Source of the DNA: Erwinia aphidicola
GTDB lineage: Bacteria; Pseudomonadota; Gammaproteobacteria; Enterobacterales; Enterobacteriaceae
Length of the DNA: 64,000 nt
Assembly (NCBI RefSeq): GCF_014773485.1
Contig: NZ_JACXBP010000001.1
Location: 868,001 to 932,000, forward strand
Direction of reading: 5' to 3'
The notes under the pieces were generated by a model. The model made no database searches, was not told the DNA's origin, and worked only from the letters and a program-made list of their open reading frames with translations. The translations under genes were made by a program, and so were the position numbers. Positions 8,553 to 17,796 of the stretch are shown in pieces. The stretch's first letter is position 1. The number at the start of each line of letters is the position of its first letter.

Positions 8553-9497
8553 CTATAATTCGACGGAATGCGCGTTGATATCCGGAATGGCTTTGATCAG
8601 TCCCTGCTGCAGATACCACTCGGCAACGTGCTGAATATGCTGGCGCTGCGCTGCGCCGACCGGGGAGAGCGGCACGGTATTCACTGTGCCCAGCTGGTCG
8701 CCCAGCCCGTCCCCGAGGCGCCCCATCTGCTGCGCCCAGATTTTCCCGGCCTCATGCGGGTGCTGCTTCGCCCAGGCATTCTGCTGCTTCATCACCTCCC
8801 AGAATATCTTCACCACTTCCGGGTGCTGCTGATAAAACGAGGTGGTGACAAAATAGCCCACCGCATTTTCCGAGCCAAGCTGTTTGCCGTTGGTCAGCAG
8901 GCGGCCATCGTAGCTCTGGCGCGCCAGCGACAGAAACGGGTCCCATACGGCCCACGCATCAACATGGCCGCCGACAAAGGCGCTGCCGCTGTCGGTCGGC
9001 GTCAGGTACTCTTTCTGCACGTCGCTCTCTTTCATCCCGGCGCTTTGCAGCGCGCGCGACAGCAGATACTGCCCGGTGCCGCCCTTATTCACCGCCACCT
9101 TTTTCCCGCGCAGGTCGGCCAGCGTTTTCAGCGGCGACTCTTTACGGACCACAATGCCTTCGCCATCGGGCGACATCGCCTGATAGCCGAAGAACACCAG
9201 CGGCAGCCCGGCAGAGATGGCGGTGACGAACGCGGTTGAGCTGCCGGTGGTGATATCGATCGACCCGGCGTTCATCGCTTCATAGGCGGGCGCGGCTGAG
9301 GAGAACGTCCCCGACCACTGCAATTTAACGTTATGCGCGGCCAGCGCCTTTTCCAGGCTGCCGTTTTCCCGCGCCAGCGCCAGGTCGGTCGGCGCACGTA
9401 AAAAGCCAATCCGCAGCGTGACAGGGTCGGCAGCCTGAGCCGCCAGCGTGATGCCTAACGCCGCGGCAACCAGCACGCGCAGCACTCCGTTCTTCAT
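8553..9497 (-). CDS. Sulfonate/NMT1-type ABC substrate-binding protein
   Basis: The start at 9497 gives a 314-residue protein with signal peptide MKNGVLRVLVAAALGITLAAQAA; the upstream frame extension lies inside the previous gene and is rejected. The mature part begins VTLRIGFLRAPTDLALAREN and contains the SsuA-like segments GSIDITTGSSTAFV, LRGKKVAVNKGGTGQYLL and VDAWAVWDPFL. Relatives bind aliphatic sulfonates or taurine in the periplasm. It overlaps the preceding gene by 4 bp (ATGA). No SsuB ATPase or SsuC permease is encoded nearby, so it must share a transporter encoded elsewhere or have another role. Confidence 0.85.
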   Translation of the reverse strand: MKNGVLRVLVAAALGITLAAQAADPVTLRIGFLRAPTDLALARENGSLEKALAAHNVKLQWSGTFSSAAPAYEAMNAGSIDITTGSSTAFVTAISAGLPLVFFGYQAMSPDGEGIVVRKESPLKTLADLRGKKVAVNKGGTGQYLLSRALQSAGMKESDVQKEYLTPTDSGSAFVGGHVDAWAVWDPFLSLARQSYDGRLLTNGKQLGSENAVGYFVTTSFYQQHPEVVKIFWEVMKQQNAWAKQHPHEAGKIWAQQMGRLGDGLGDQLGTVNTVPLSPVGAAQRQHIQHVAEWYLQQGLIKAIPDINAHSVEL

Positions 9498-10357
9498 GCC
9501 TGTACTCCGTATTCTGCCGCAACGCCAATCGTCAACGGCTGGGTGATAAATTCGGCGGCCAGCAGATCGTCGGCCTGCTGCTGCTGCTCCGCCAGCAGGG
9601 CTGGTGCAACGCGCTGAATGCCCCATGGGCGGGCGCGAAGGGTTGCCAGCCAGTGGCTTTCGCTCAGCGCCCCCGGCAGATGCTGATGCAGCAGTCTGGC
9701 CGCCTGCAGGCTGTTTTCAGCAATCCAGCGGTCATTATCGCTGAGCACTTCCAGCAGCTGCGTTGCCTGCTGCGCATGCTGGCTGAGCCAGCTGGCGCGG
9801 CACCAGAACAGCGAACGATTGCGGATCACCTCGCCGACCTGAGCGAGACAGCGCACCTTTTTAGCATCCCGGGCGGCAGTTAGCCAGGGATCGATAGCGG
9901 CCCACAGGTCCACCCGCCCTTCGCGCAGCGCACGCGCGGCATCGCTGCCGTTAAGGTCCACCAGCGTGACGTCACCCAGCGTCAGCTGCTGCCGGAGCAG
10001 CAGGCGGGCGAGAAAATGGTCGGTAAACGAGCCTTTCATACAGGCAATGCGCGCGCCGCGCAGGTCGCGTACGCTTTGCCTGGCGCCCTCCTTCATCGCC
10101 AACAGCGCACAGTTGGCGGCACGATCGGGAGAGGCGGCGAGATAGGCCACATCCAGACCGTTACCCTGGGCGTAGATCGGCGGGGTTGAGCCGGTCCCCG
10201 CCACGTCCAGCCGCAGGTCGGTCAGCATCGCCGCGCTGTCGCCGCCGTGCAGATAGTCCACCCAGCGCACGCCGCTTATCGCCGCTTCCAGCACGCCGCG
10301 CTGGCGCAGAATAAACAGCGAGAGGTTATTGGGATGGCTGCCGATACGTAAGCTCAT
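9494..10357 (-). CDS. Binding-protein-fold protein without signal peptide, in LLM monooxygenase operon
   Basis: 287 residues starting MSLRIGSHPNNLSLFIL directly in the first strand of an NMT1/SsuA-like fold, with no signal peptide. Family segments are visible: DLRLDVAGTGSTPPI, DLRGARIACMKGSFTDHFL and GRVDLWAAIDPWL. It lies between a flavin monooxygenase and a true periplasmic sulfonate-binding protein and overlaps both, so it is part of one transcript. Being cytosolic it cannot be a normal ABC binding protein. DszB-type sulfinate desulfinases are a known case of enzymes with this fold, but the N-terminal Cys they use is not evident here (SHPNNL). It could be a sensor, an enzyme or a chaperone; its function is open. 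Confidence 0.75.
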   Translation of the reverse strand: MSLRIGSHPNNLSLFILRQRGVLEAAISGVRWVDYLHGGDSAAMLTDLRLDVAGTGSTPPIYAQGNGLDVAYLAASPDRAANCALLAMKEGARQSVRDLRGARIACMKGSFTDHFLARLLLRQQLTLGDVTLVDLNGSDAARALREGRVDLWAAIDPWLTAARDAKKVRCLAQVGEVIRNRSLFWCRASWLSQHAQQATQLLEVLSDNDRWIAENSLQAARLLHQHLPGALSESHWLATLRARPWGIQRVAPALLAEQQQQADDLLAAEFITQPLTIGVAAEYGVQA

Positions 10358-11502
10358 CAGCGCTCCTCCGTCTGGCTAATCGGGCGGTCCCACAGATTGC
10401 TCCAGGTAAAGGTATTGGCCGCCTCGTCCGCCGCTGCCGTGACCGCATTGTCGTCCAGCTGCAGGCGCGGCAGCACCAGCTCGCTGAAGCGCTCGGCCTT
10501 CTCCAGCAGCGGGAAGCCGGAGAGAATAAACACCTCGACGCCAGCCTGCTGATAAGCTTTCAGCGTGCGTTCCACCGTTTGCGGGCTGCCGACAATCGCC
10601 GTGCCCGGCCCCGGACGCACCAGACCGATGCCCGCCCACAGCCCGGGATAGATCTCCAGCTCGCGCGGGTCGTCGGGGCGGGCGTCATTGTGCAGCGCGC
10701 TCATACGTGCCTGGCCGACGGAGTCCGACCCCGCCGCCAGCGCCCGGCGGGCAGCGATCGCCTGCTCATCCATCGACTGATACAGCTCGTCTACCGCCTG
10801 CCATGCGGCCTCGTCGCTGTCGCGCACGATGACATACAGGCGAATGCCAAAGCGTAGCGTGCGCTGGTAAGCTGCCGCCCGCTGCTTCACCGCCGCGATT
10901 TTCTCTGCAGCCTGCGGCGGGGTTTCTCCCCAGGAGAGATAGGTATCAATATGCTTAGCCGCGACGTCCTGCGCCGCTTCAGATGAGCCGCCAAACCACA
11001 GTGCCGGAGGCGGATAGCCGCCGTTGCCCAACGCCAGCTTCGCCTTGTCGATATCAAGATGGTCGCCATGGAAATCCACCGACTGCCCGGCCAGCAGCGG
11101 TTTCAGCACGGTAAGAAACTCATCGCTCAGGGCATAACGCTGGTCGTGTTCCAGGTGCATACCGTAGGCGCCAAGGGTATTTTTATCACCGCTCACCACG
11201 TTCAGCAGCACCCTCCCTTTCGAGAACTGGTTAAAGGTGACCGCCATTTTCGCCAGCAGCGTCGGGGAGATCAGCCCTGGCTGGATGGCAATCAGAAACT
11301 TCATGCGCTCGGTGGCAGAGATCAGCGATGCACCGATAATCCACGGATCGTGCGCCCCCGTCGCCAGCAGCGCACCGTGAAAACCCAGACGGTCAATACC
11401 GCGCGCCACCCGCTGGAACCAGGCATAATCGATGTTATAGCTGCCGGCGGCGTTCCACGGCTGAGGGCCATCAGGGGCGGTGAGATACCAGTAAATTTCC
11501 AT
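10357..11502 (-). CDS. LLM-class FMNH2-dependent monooxygenase, SsuD-like
   Basis: 381 residues of the bacterial luciferase-like family. The segment order follows SsuD alkanesulfonate monooxygenases: EIYWYLTAPDGPQPW at the N-terminus, LLATGAHDPWIIGASL, KFLIAIQPGLISPTLLAKM, LLNVVSGDKNTLGAYG and WFGGSSEAAQDVAAKHIDTYLSWGE as separate stretches. These enzymes release sulfite from sulfonates using reduced FMN from a separate reductase. It is the first gene of a three-gene operon with two binding-protein-fold genes. The promoter region is shared with a divergent TetR regulator and contains the GTACC microsatellite. It is most likely a sulfur-scavenging enzyme (family inference). Confidence 0.86.
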   Translation of the reverse strand: MEIYWYLTAPDGPQPWNAAGSYNIDYAWFQRVARGIDRLGFHGALLATGAHDPWIIGASLISATERMKFLIAIQPGLISPTLLAKMAVTFNQFSKGRVLLNVVSGDKNTLGAYGMHLEHDQRYALSDEFLTVLKPLLAGQSVDFHGDHLDIDKAKLALGNGGYPPPALWFGGSSEAAQDVAAKHIDTYLSWGETPPQAAEKIAAVKQRAAAYQRTLRFGIRLYVIVRDSDEAAWQAVDELYQSMDEQAIAARRALAAGSDSVGQARMSALHNDARPDDPRELEIYPGLWAGIGLVRPGPGTAIVGSPQTVERTLKAYQQAGVEVFILSGFPLLEKAERFSELVLPRLQLDDNAVTAAADEAANTFTWSNLWDRPISQTEER

Positions 11503-11674
11503 TGCGGCTAACCTTTGCTGTGTCAGAGTTAAACCACAGCAATATCAAAGCCGTATCGTAAGGACAAAGAAGAAATCGGGGAAAGGTGTGCAGGAATGAG
11601 CATTTGGAAAACTGGCGGCTCTGTGGCCGCCTTGTCTTTCAGGCGCGGGTTAATCATCATCACACTTCTAAAAT

Positions 11675-11706
11675 GTACCGTACCGTACCGTACCGTACCG
11701 TACGGT
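11675..11706. repeat. GTACC microsatellite ending in a palindrome
   Basis: Five perfect GTACC units run from 11675 to 11699 and continue into GTACGGT, so the end of the tract forms the perfect palindrome ACCGTACGGT at 11697-11706. It lies in the 275-bp divergent promoter region between the SsuD-like operon and the TetR gene. It may be a regulator binding site, a variable-length spacer, or both. Confidence 0.85.
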
Positions 11707-11777
11707 TTGCTTGTGCCCTGGCAGGATTTTTTTGTCAATAAAATGTACACTCGGGTTTATTTTTCGCGGGAGGTGCG

Positions 11778-12392
11778 ATGAAAGTCAAAACGGAAGCCCG
11801 CCGTGAGGCGATTGTGGAAGCTGCCGCTCAGCTGTTCCAGGAGATGGGGTATGAACGCGCCTCAATGAATGAGCTGGCGAAGCGGCTGGGTGGCTCGAAA
11901 ACCACGCTGTATAACTATTTCCCCTCGAAAGAGGAGCTGTTTAGCGCGGTGATCCGCACCTATGCGACGCAGCACCTGACCGACGCCGCCTGTGCGCTGG
12001 ATACCTCCGTCAGCAAAGGCCTGTCGCTGACCGAGAAGCTGCAGCTGTTCGGTGAGCAGATGCTGCAGGTGATGACCACCAACAACACCGCGCTGGCGGT
12101 ATACCGCATGGTGGTGGCTGAAGCCGGTCATTCGGAGATGGGGATGCTGTTTTATGAATCAGGGCCGCGTGAGAGCATCGAACGGCTTGCGCGACTGTTC
12201 TCCAGCGCGATGGACAGCGGCGTGCTGCGCATGGGCGACCCGCAGATCCGTGCGCTGCAGTTCCTCGCCCTGCTGACTGCAGAAATTGAGATCCGCATTT
12301 ACCAGCGCAACGCGCCGCCGCTGAGCGTGAAGCGGGTCAGCGAGATGACCGCCTGCGCGGTAAGAATGTTTATGGCTGGCGCAGGAAAGTAG
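11778..12392 (+). CDS. TetR/AcrR family transcriptional regulator
   Basis: 204 residues; ATG follows GGGAGGTGCG. The N-terminal 50 residues are a TetR helix-turn-helix: IVEAAAQLFQEMGYERASMN, then ELAKRLGGSKTTLYNYF and PSKEELF. The C-terminal part resembles the AefR/YbiH-type ligand domain (MLFYESGPRESIERLARLF). It is divergent from the SsuD-like operon and 28 bp upstream of a SelT/SelW-like gene on the same strand, so it probably controls the divergent operon, itself and the small redox protein (inference). A possible -35/-10 pair is TTGTCA at 11732 with GTTTAT at 11755. Confidence 0.85.
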   Translation: MKVKTEARREAIVEAAAQLFQEMGYERASMNELAKRLGGSKTTLYNYFPSKEELFSAVIRTYATQHLTDAACALDTSVSKGLSLTEKLQLFGEQMLQVMTTNNTALAVYRMVVAEAGHSEMGMLFYESGPRESIERLARLFSSAMDSGVLRMGDPQIRALQFLALLTAEIEIRIYQRNAPPLSVKRVSEMTACAVRMFMAGAGK

Positions 12393-12420
12393 TGCCGCCC
12401 CTATTGTGAGGAGATGAATA

Positions 12421-12717
12421 ATGAAGACTCTGCCTGCTGTCACTATCACCTACTGCTCCCAGTGCAACTGGATGCTGCGCGCCAGCTGGATGGCGCAGGA
12501 GCTGCTGCACACCTTTAGCACCGACCTTGGCTCGGTTACGCTGATACCCGGCACCGGAGGTGTTTACCAGATTGCCATCCACGACCAGATAATCTGGGAC
12601 CGCAAAACTGATAACGGTTTTCCCGATGCCGCCGAGATCAAACGCCGCCTGCGCGCCGTCTGCTTCCCCGAGCGTGACCTTGGCCATATTGACCAGCACG
12701 TGAAACCGGCCGAATAA
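12421..12717 (+). CDS. SelT/SelW/SelH (Rdx) family protein
   Basis: 98 residues with the thioredoxin-like Rdx layout: beta strand TITYCSQCNW with a CxxC motif at residues 12-15, then FSTDLGSVTLIPGTGGVYQI and the conserved IWDRKTDNGFPDAAEIK. In the eukaryotic relatives the second Cys is selenocysteine; here both are Cys. A ribosome site (GAGGAG) lies nine bases upstream. Bacterial members are small cytosolic redox proteins of unknown partner. It follows the TetR gene closely and is probably co-transcribed with it. Confidence 0.88.
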   Translation: MKTLPAVTITYCSQCNWMLRASWMAQELLHTFSTDLGSVTLIPGTGGVYQIAIHDQIIWDRKTDNGFPDAAEIKRRLRAVCFPERDLGHIDQHVKPAE

Positions 12718-12726
12718 CACCACAGC

Positions 12727-12843
12727 GGGTCAGGCATGCCTGACCCCTACCTGAACCCGGATGCTGCTACCGTGGGGGGCGGGCACGCCCGACCCGTTGT
12801 TTTCCGTGATGCTGCAACCGTAGGGGTCGGGCACGCCCGCCCC
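12727..12843. repeat. Three REP-like palindromes in a row
   Basis: Copies lie at 12727-12750 (GGGTCAGGCATGCCTGACCC then CTAC), 12772-12796 (GTGGGGGGCGGG form) and 12820-12843 (GTAGGGGTCGGG then CACGCCCGCCCC). The first is inverted relative to the other two. They fill the gap between the convergent Rdx-family gene and dgoT and may serve as transcription stops for both. Confidence 0.78.
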
Positions 12844-12862
12844 GTAGTTTACCGTATCGCAA

Positions 12863-14155
12863 TTAACCGACGCGCTTCACGTCACCGACCAGCAGGATGT
12901 AGGAGAGCGCACCAATCAGCGCCACCACCGAGATATAGATCAGCGCCGGGGAGAAGCCATAATCCTGCGCCAGATAGCCCACCACCAGCGGCACGGTGAT
13001 GCCACCCAGCCCGCCAATAAAGTTGAATACCCCACCGGTTAAACCAATCAGACGCACCGGCGCCAGCGAAGAGACCAGCGACCAGGTGATTGAAGCAAAG
13101 CCGTTGCCGAAGAACGCCACCGCCATCAGTACCATGATCCACACCGGATCGTTGGTGTAGTTGGCGCCCATAATGCAGGTGGAGATCAGCAGCCCGCAGA
13201 TGATCGGCGTTTTACGCGCAAAGCCCAGCGAGCGGCCGCTGCGCACCAGACGGTCGGCGACAATGCCGGAGAGGATCACCCCGAAAAAGGCAGCGAGGAA
13301 CGGCACGGTCGTCATAAAGCCAGCGGTAAGTGCCGCAATATGTTTCTCCTGGGTCAAATAGTTAGGGAACCAGGTGAGGAAAAACCACAGCGTCGAGGTC
13401 ACGGCAAACTGCCCGAGGTAAACGCCGCACAGCTTGCGGTGGAACACCAGCTTCCAGTCAGCCGCCGTCATTTTAACGCGGTTTTTCTTCTCTGAGGGGG
13501 CATCGCCGTCGATCATCGCCCCGCCGTCGCGAATGTACTCCAGCTCGGCCTGGTTGATACCCTGGCTTTTGCGCGGAGCCTGGTAGACTTTGATCCAGAC
13601 AAATGACCAGATAATGCCGATGCCGCCGGTAATGATAAACACCCAGTGCCAGCTCAGTATCTCCTGGATCCAGATCAGCAGCGGCGTCAGAAATGCCAGG
13701 CCGACAAACTGCCCGGAAGTGTAAAAACCCACGGCCGAAGCACGCTCCTGCTCCGGGAACCAGCTGGTCACCAGGCGATTATTGGTCGGGAACGCCGGCG
13801 CTTCAAAGATACCGGTAATCGCGCGCAGGCCAATCAACGACATTAATCCGCTGGCAAAGCCTTGCAGCAGCGTCGCCACCGACCAGCCGAAGATGGCGAT
13901 GAAATAGGTCAGGCGCGAACCGACGCGGTCAAGGAACCAGCCGCCGGGGATCTGGCACAGGGTATACAGCCATGCAAAGGCCGAGAAGACGTAGCCCATC
14001 TGCGCTTTGCTGATGCCAAACTCTTCCTGAATATGTGCCGAGGCCACCGCCAGGTTGGCGCGGTCGACATAGCAAATCACCACGGTAATAAAAATCATCA
14101 GCAGGGTTAAATAGCGCCGACGCGTAGGCCTGGTATTAACGTCAGAGATGTCCAT
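12863..14155 (-). CDS. dgoT: D-galactonate:proton symporter
   Basis: 430 residues, MFS anion:cation symporter. It matches E. coli DgoT nearly throughout, for example [55 protein letters not shown] and ending [14 protein letters not shown]. It imports D-galactonate through the inner membrane for the DgoD/K/A enzymes encoded upstream on the same strand. It is separated from dgoD by 269 bp that include an ERIC element, so its expression may be partly uncoupled from the rest of the operon. Confidence 0.95.
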   Translation of the reverse strand: MDISDVNTRPTRRRYLTLLMIFITVVICYVDRANLAVASAHIQEEFGISKAQMGYVFSAFAWLYTLCQIPGGWFLDRVGSRLTYFIAIFGWSVATLLQGFASGLMSLIGLRAITGIFEAPAFPTNNRLVTSWFPEQERASAVGFYTSGQFVGLAFLTPLLIWIQEILSWHWVFIITGGIGIIWSFVWIKVYQAPRKSQGINQAELEYIRDGGAMIDGDAPSEKKNRVKMTAADWKLVFHRKLCGVYLGQFAVTSTLWFFLTWFPNYLTQEKHIAALTAGFMTTVPFLAAFFGVILSGIVADRLVRSGRSLGFARKTPIICGLLISTCIMGANYTNDPVWIMVLMAVAFFGNGFASITWSLVSSLAPVRLIGLTGGVFNFIGGLGGITVPLVVGYLAQDYGFSPALIYISVVALIGALSYILLVGDVKRVG

Positions 14156-14298
14156 AATAGGGCTCCGTAGGGTTTCAGGGCGAGATTTACCCGCCCGGTG
14201 AGAGGTTTATCTTTCTAATAATTTGATAAAAAAATTGCCATATAAATAGAACGGTACACTTTGCCACTAATATCGTTAATGGCTGTGCACTCTTAATT

Positions 14299-14425
14299 AA
14301 TATCCAAAATAACTCGAGCAGCAGGAAGGCGGCAAGCCCGTGAGTCTCCAGCAGCATAGTAAGCTATGTGACTGGGGTCAGCGGGTGAAGCCAACGCATC
14401 TGCGGCTCGAAGAATGAAGGATATT
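14299..14425. repeat. ERIC element (127 bp)
   Basis: The ends are inverted: AATATCC at 14299-14305 and GGATATT at 14419-14425. The centre reads GTGAGTCTCCAGCAGC, then AAGCTATGTGACTGGGGTCA and GCG, which corresponds to the well-known ERIC core (AAGTAAGTGACTGGGG type), followed by CCAACGCATCTG. The 127-bp length equals the classic ERIC unit. It lies between dgoD and dgoT, and its last base touches the dgoD stop codon. It would be part of the dgo transcript and can fold into a long hairpin. Confidence 0.85.
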
Positions 14426-15573
14426 TACCATTCCGCCACGGAACCATCCGCGAAACGCCACAATGGATTACGCCAGTCCGGGGCATTTTTACTGCGCTCA
14501 ATCACCAGCTCTTCGTTTATTTCTACGCCAAGGCCGGGTTTATTTAACGGATAGAAATGACCGCCATCCATTTTAAAGTCGTCTTTATTAATCACGTAGT
14601 CGAGAAGTTCGGCGCCCTTATTATAATGGATACCCATACTCTGCTCCTGGAATACCGCATTGCGCGAGACAAAATCGACGTGCAGGCAGGCTGCCAGCGC
14701 AATCGGTCCCAGCGGGCAGTGCGGCGCCAGCGCCACATCGTAAGATTCAGCCATCGCGGCAATTTTATAGCACTCGGTAATGCCGCCCGCGTGGGAGAGA
14801 TCGGGTTGCAGAATAGCGAGACCGCCCGCTTCCAGCACGCGTTTAAACTCGAAGCGCGAAAACATGCGCTCACCGGCGGCAATCGGAATATGGGTTTGTG
14901 CCGCCAGTTTCGGATAGTACTCCGCCTGCTCTGCCAGCACCGGCTCTTCGATAAACAGCGGACGATACGGCTCCAGCTCTTTGATCAGCACTTTCGCCAT
15001 TGGCGCACTGACGCGGCCGTGGAAGTCGAGGCCGAACTCAATCTCACTGCCGAACGCTTCACGGATCTGCGCCACGGTATTGACGGCGGTATCGATCTTA
15101 CGCGAGTTATCGATAATGCCCATCTCTTCACAGCCGTTCAGCTTAAAGGTGTCGAAGCCGATGGTGCGCAGCTTTTTGATCCCTGCGATGGCATCTGCCG
15201 GGCGGTCGCCGCCGACCCAGCTGTAGGCTTTGATGCTGTCGCGCACCAGCCCGCCCAGCAGCTGATAGACCGGGACGCCGAGCACTTTGCCCTTAATATC
15301 CCACAGCGCCTGGTCGATGCCCGCAATGGCGCTCATCAGGGTTGGGCCACCGCGATAGAAGCCGCCGCGATACATGACCTGCCAGAGATCGTTGATGCGC
15401 GCCGGATCCTGGCCGATCAGATAGTGTGACATCTCGTGCACCGCCGCTTCCACGCTGCGTGCGCCCCCTTCTATTACCGGCTCGCCCCAACCGAATACGC
15501 CTTCGTCAGTTTCAATTTTGAGGAACATCCAGCGCGGCGGTAGGCGGTAAGTTGTCAGTTTGGTAATTTTCAT
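14425..15573 (-). CDS. dgoD: D-galactonate dehydratase
   Basis: 382 residues, mandelate racemase/enolase superfamily. The metal ligands Asp183 (GLDFHGR), Glu209 (FIEEP) and Glu235 (AGERM) and the catalytic His185 and His285 (APHCPLGP) are all present at the positions known for E. coli DgoD. It removes water from D-galactonate to give 2-dehydro-3-deoxygalactonate. The start overlaps the dgoA stop by 4 bp (ATGA), so it is translationally coupled. Its stop abuts an ERIC element. Confidence 0.96.
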   Translation of the reverse strand: MKITKLTTYRLPPRWMFLKIETDEGVFGWGEPVIEGGARSVEAAVHEMSHYLIGQDPARINDLWQVMYRGGFYRGGPTLMSAIAGIDQALWDIKGKVLGVPVYQLLGGLVRDSIKAYSWVGGDRPADAIAGIKKLRTIGFDTFKLNGCEEMGIIDNSRKIDTAVNTVAQIREAFGSEIEFGLDFHGRVSAPMAKVLIKELEPYRPLFIEEPVLAEQAEYYPKLAAQTHIPIAAGERMFSRFEFKRVLEAGGLAILQPDLSHAGGITECYKIAAMAESYDVALAPHCPLGPIALAACLHVDFVSRNAVFQEQSMGIHYNKGAELLDYVINKDDFKMDGGHFYPLNKPGLGVEINEELVIERSKNAPDWRNPLWRFADGSVAEW

Positions 15574-16187
15574 CGTAACGCGTCCTTATAAGCGTGAATA
15601 AATGCCTGAGCCTGTTCAACGGTGCGCGCCAGCGGCTGCCCGGCGCGGTAGAGATCGCTGCCCAGCCCGGCGCCAATGCAGCCCGCCGCCATAAAATCTT
15701 TTAAGTTTTCCGGGGTCACGCCGCCGACGGCAAATACCGGAACGTCGGCAGGCAGCACCGCCTTCAGGGCTTTGATATAGTCAGGGCCAAAGGCGGAAGA
15801 TGGGAAAATTTTCAGGGTTTGCGCACCGGCTTCCAGCGCGGTAAACGCTTCGGTCGCGGTCGCGCACCCGGCAGCCACCACCATCCCGCAGTCGACCGCC
15901 CGGCGGATCACCGCGGCGTTGGTATTTGGCGTTACCACCAGCTGGCTTTTGATCTGCGCCAGCTGCTCAACCTGCTCCACTTTCAGTACCGTTCCAGCAC
16001 CGATCAGGGCTTTATCGCCGAAGTTCTGCACGGCTTCGCTAATGCTGACCGCCCACTCCGGGGAGTTAAGCGGGATCTCGATGGCGTCGAACCCTGCGGC
16101 GATCAGCGCGGCAATATGCTCCTGCGCTTCCTGCGGACGAATGCCGCGTAAAATGGCGATTAACGGTAATTTAGTCTGCCAGCTCAT
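15570..16187 (-). CDS. dgoA: 2-dehydro-3-deoxy-6-phosphogalactonate aldolase
   Basis: 205 residues, class I aldolase of the KDPG/KDPGal family. [13 protein letters not shown] at the N-terminus, AIEIPLNSP with the catalytic Glu, VVTPNTN, and the Schiff-base Lys in [18 protein letters not shown] are visible. It splits KDPGal to pyruvate and glyceraldehyde 3-phosphate, the last step of galactonate use. It overlaps dgoK by 17 bp and dgoD by 4 bp. Unlike the original E. coli annotation, aldolase and dehydratase are separate proteins here. Confidence 0.95.
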   Translation of the reverse strand: MSWQTKLPLIAILRGIRPQEAQEHIAALIAAGFDAIEIPLNSPEWAVSISEAVQNFGDKALIGAGTVLKVEQVEQLAQIKSQLVVTPNTNAAVIRRAVDCGMVVAAGCATATEAFTALEAGAQTLKIFPSSAFGPDYIKALKAVLPADVPVFAVGGVTPENLKDFMAAGCIGAGLGSDLYRAGQPLARTVEQAQAFIHAYKDALR

Positions 16188-17052
16188 TGGCTATGCTCCT
16201 TATCCCATGCTGGAAGGCGCTATCGCCCGCCAGCGTTTGTGTATTGAGGCCGACAAAACGCAGCGCCTGCTGATAGCGTTGCGCCAGCGCCTCCCCGGCT
16301 ATAATCGTCACCGGACGCCCGGCCTTCACCGCGTACTGCCCGGCCATCAGCGCCGCTTCGTGGCCAATTAACAGGCCGGAGAGAAAATCGCTAATCGTCG
16401 CCCGGTCACGCACCCCCAGCACGTGTGCCGCACGCACTTCAAACAGCCGGGAGAGAATGGAGCGGTCGCTGCTGCCTACCGCCAGCCCGTCGCGAAAAGC
16501 GGCGCGATCCTCACGCTGCTCAGGCAGCCCCGCCCCCACCAGCGACTGCGTTAACAGCAGGTGGTGCAGCTCACCGGTCATGACGGTACGAAAATCGATA
16601 ATTTTGTCCGCTTCGGCCTGCACCCACTTGGCATGGGTGCCGGGCATCACGTAAACGTCCGCCGGGGCGAGCTGAAGTGCGCCCAGCAGCTGCGTCTCTT
16701 CACCGCGCATGACATTGGCGTTATCCTCCCGCTGCACGCTCAGCCCGGGCACCACCCAGGCACGGTTATCGACGCGGGTCAGGCGAGCGGCAATGTCGCT
16801 CAAGCGCACCGGGCAACTAAGGTACGGCACCGGCTGCCAGCCCGCGTTGCTGCCGACCATCCCGGCCATGACCACCGGCACGTCATCCACCGGCCAGCCG
16901 GCGGTCACTTCAGCAAACACCTCGGCGCAGCGGCGACCGTTGAGGCGCGTGACGCCCGCCTCTGAGCGGCGCTCTTCGACGCATGCGCCCTGCTGATAGT
17001 GCCACGCGCGTAAATTGGTGGATCCCCAGTCGATGGCGATATAGCTGTTCAC
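16171..17052 (-). CDS. dgoK: 2-dehydro-3-deoxygalactonokinase
   Basis: 293 residues; start codon GTG, overlapping the dgoR stop (GTGA). The N-terminal phosphate loop reads IAIDWGSTNLRAW, typical of DgoK-type sugar kinases. PVVMAGMVGSNAGWQPVPYL and MPGTHAKWVQ are further conserved stretches. It phosphorylates 2-dehydro-3-deoxygalactonate at O6 before aldol cleavage. It is the second gene of dgoRKAD. Confidence 0.94.
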   Translation of the reverse strand: MNSYIAIDWGSTNLRAWHYQQGACVEERRSEAGVTRLNGRRCAEVFAEVTAGWPVDDVPVVMAGMVGSNAGWQPVPYLSCPVRLSDIAARLTRVDNRAWVVPGLSVQREDNANVMRGEETQLLGALQLAPADVYVMPGTHAKWVQAEADKIIDFRTVMTGELHHLLLTQSLVGAGLPEQREDRAAFRDGLAVGSSDRSILSRLFEVRAAHVLGVRDRATISDFLSGLLIGHEAALMAGQYAVKAGRPVTIIAGEALAQRYQQALRFVGLNTQTLAGDSAFQHGIRSIANELAD

Positions 17053-17747
17053 ATTATCTCCTTAAGGCGCCCCGTTGAGCTGGCAATCATGGTTTTCGCC
17101 GCCTGCTCAGCGGCATCGGCATCCTGATGGCGAATGGCATCCAGCAGAGCTTTATGCTCCTCCAGCGTACGCGGCATATTGGCTTCGTCCGGCATAAAGG
17201 TGCGGTCAAACACCGCTTTTTGCAGCTCGCCAATCGCAACGTTAAGCTGTTGCAGCACCGGGTTATGCACCGAGGCCATCACCGCTTCGTGGTAGCGAAT
17301 ATCCGCCTGGTTAAAGGCATCACGATCGCGGCGGTTCGCCACCATCTCGTTCCAGGCCATCTCGATATTCGCCAGATCGCTGGAGGTGGCGCGCTCCGCC
17401 GACCAGCGCGCAATTTGCGGCTCTACCAGCACGCGCACTTCGTTCATGGCGGCGATCAGGCGCGGGTCGTCATCATGCGCCAGCGACCAGCGCAGCACGT
17501 CGCTGTCGAGGTAGTTCCACTGGTTGCGCAGGGTGACGAACGCGCCGCGATAGCGCTTCATCTCCATCAGGCGTTTCGCCATCAGCGAGCGAAACACCTC
17601 GCGAATAATATTGCGCGAGGTGGTAAAGCGTTCGCACAGCTCGGCTTCGGCAGGCAGCGCGCCGCCGGGAACATATTTGCCCGAAACGATCTCCTCGCCC
17701 AGGGTCAGGATGATGCGTTCGGTTTTACTTAGCTGTTCTTGCGTCAT
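17049..17747 (-). CDS. dgoR: GntR/FadR-family repressor of the galactonate operon
   Basis: The start at 17747 gives 232 residues and matches E. coli DgoR; the frame extends upstream across the operator region and is rejected. N-terminal winged helix: LSKTERIILTLGEEIVSGKY, PGGALPAEAELCERFTTSRN and IIREVFRSLMAKRL. The C-terminal FCD domain has ADIRYHEAVMASVHNPVL with its metal-binding His. In E. coli it represses dgo until galactonate or a derivative binds. Two operator-like palindromes lie 51-82 bp upstream of the start. Confidence 0.94.
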   Translation of the reverse strand: MTQEQLSKTERIILTLGEEIVSGKYVPGGALPAEAELCERFTTSRNIIREVFRSLMAKRLMEMKRYRGAFVTLRNQWNYLDSDVLRWSLAHDDDPRLIAAMNEVRVLVEPQIARWSAERATSSDLANIEMAWNEMVANRRDRDAFNQADIRYHEAVMASVHNPVLQQLNVAIGELQKAVFDRTFMPDEANMPRTLEEHKALLDAIRHQDADAAEQAAKTMIASSTGRLKEIM

Positions 17748-17796
17748 GATTTTCCATTCGGTGAGCTGCAGGTCAGCGGCGGCAGTGGATGAGCAG

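Noticed and set aside
9494..10357. Assigning the signal-less binding-protein homologue as a DszB desulfinase
   Set aside because: The N-terminal catalytic Cys of DszB has no counterpart in SHPNNL; only fold and context support it, so no enzymatic name is given.
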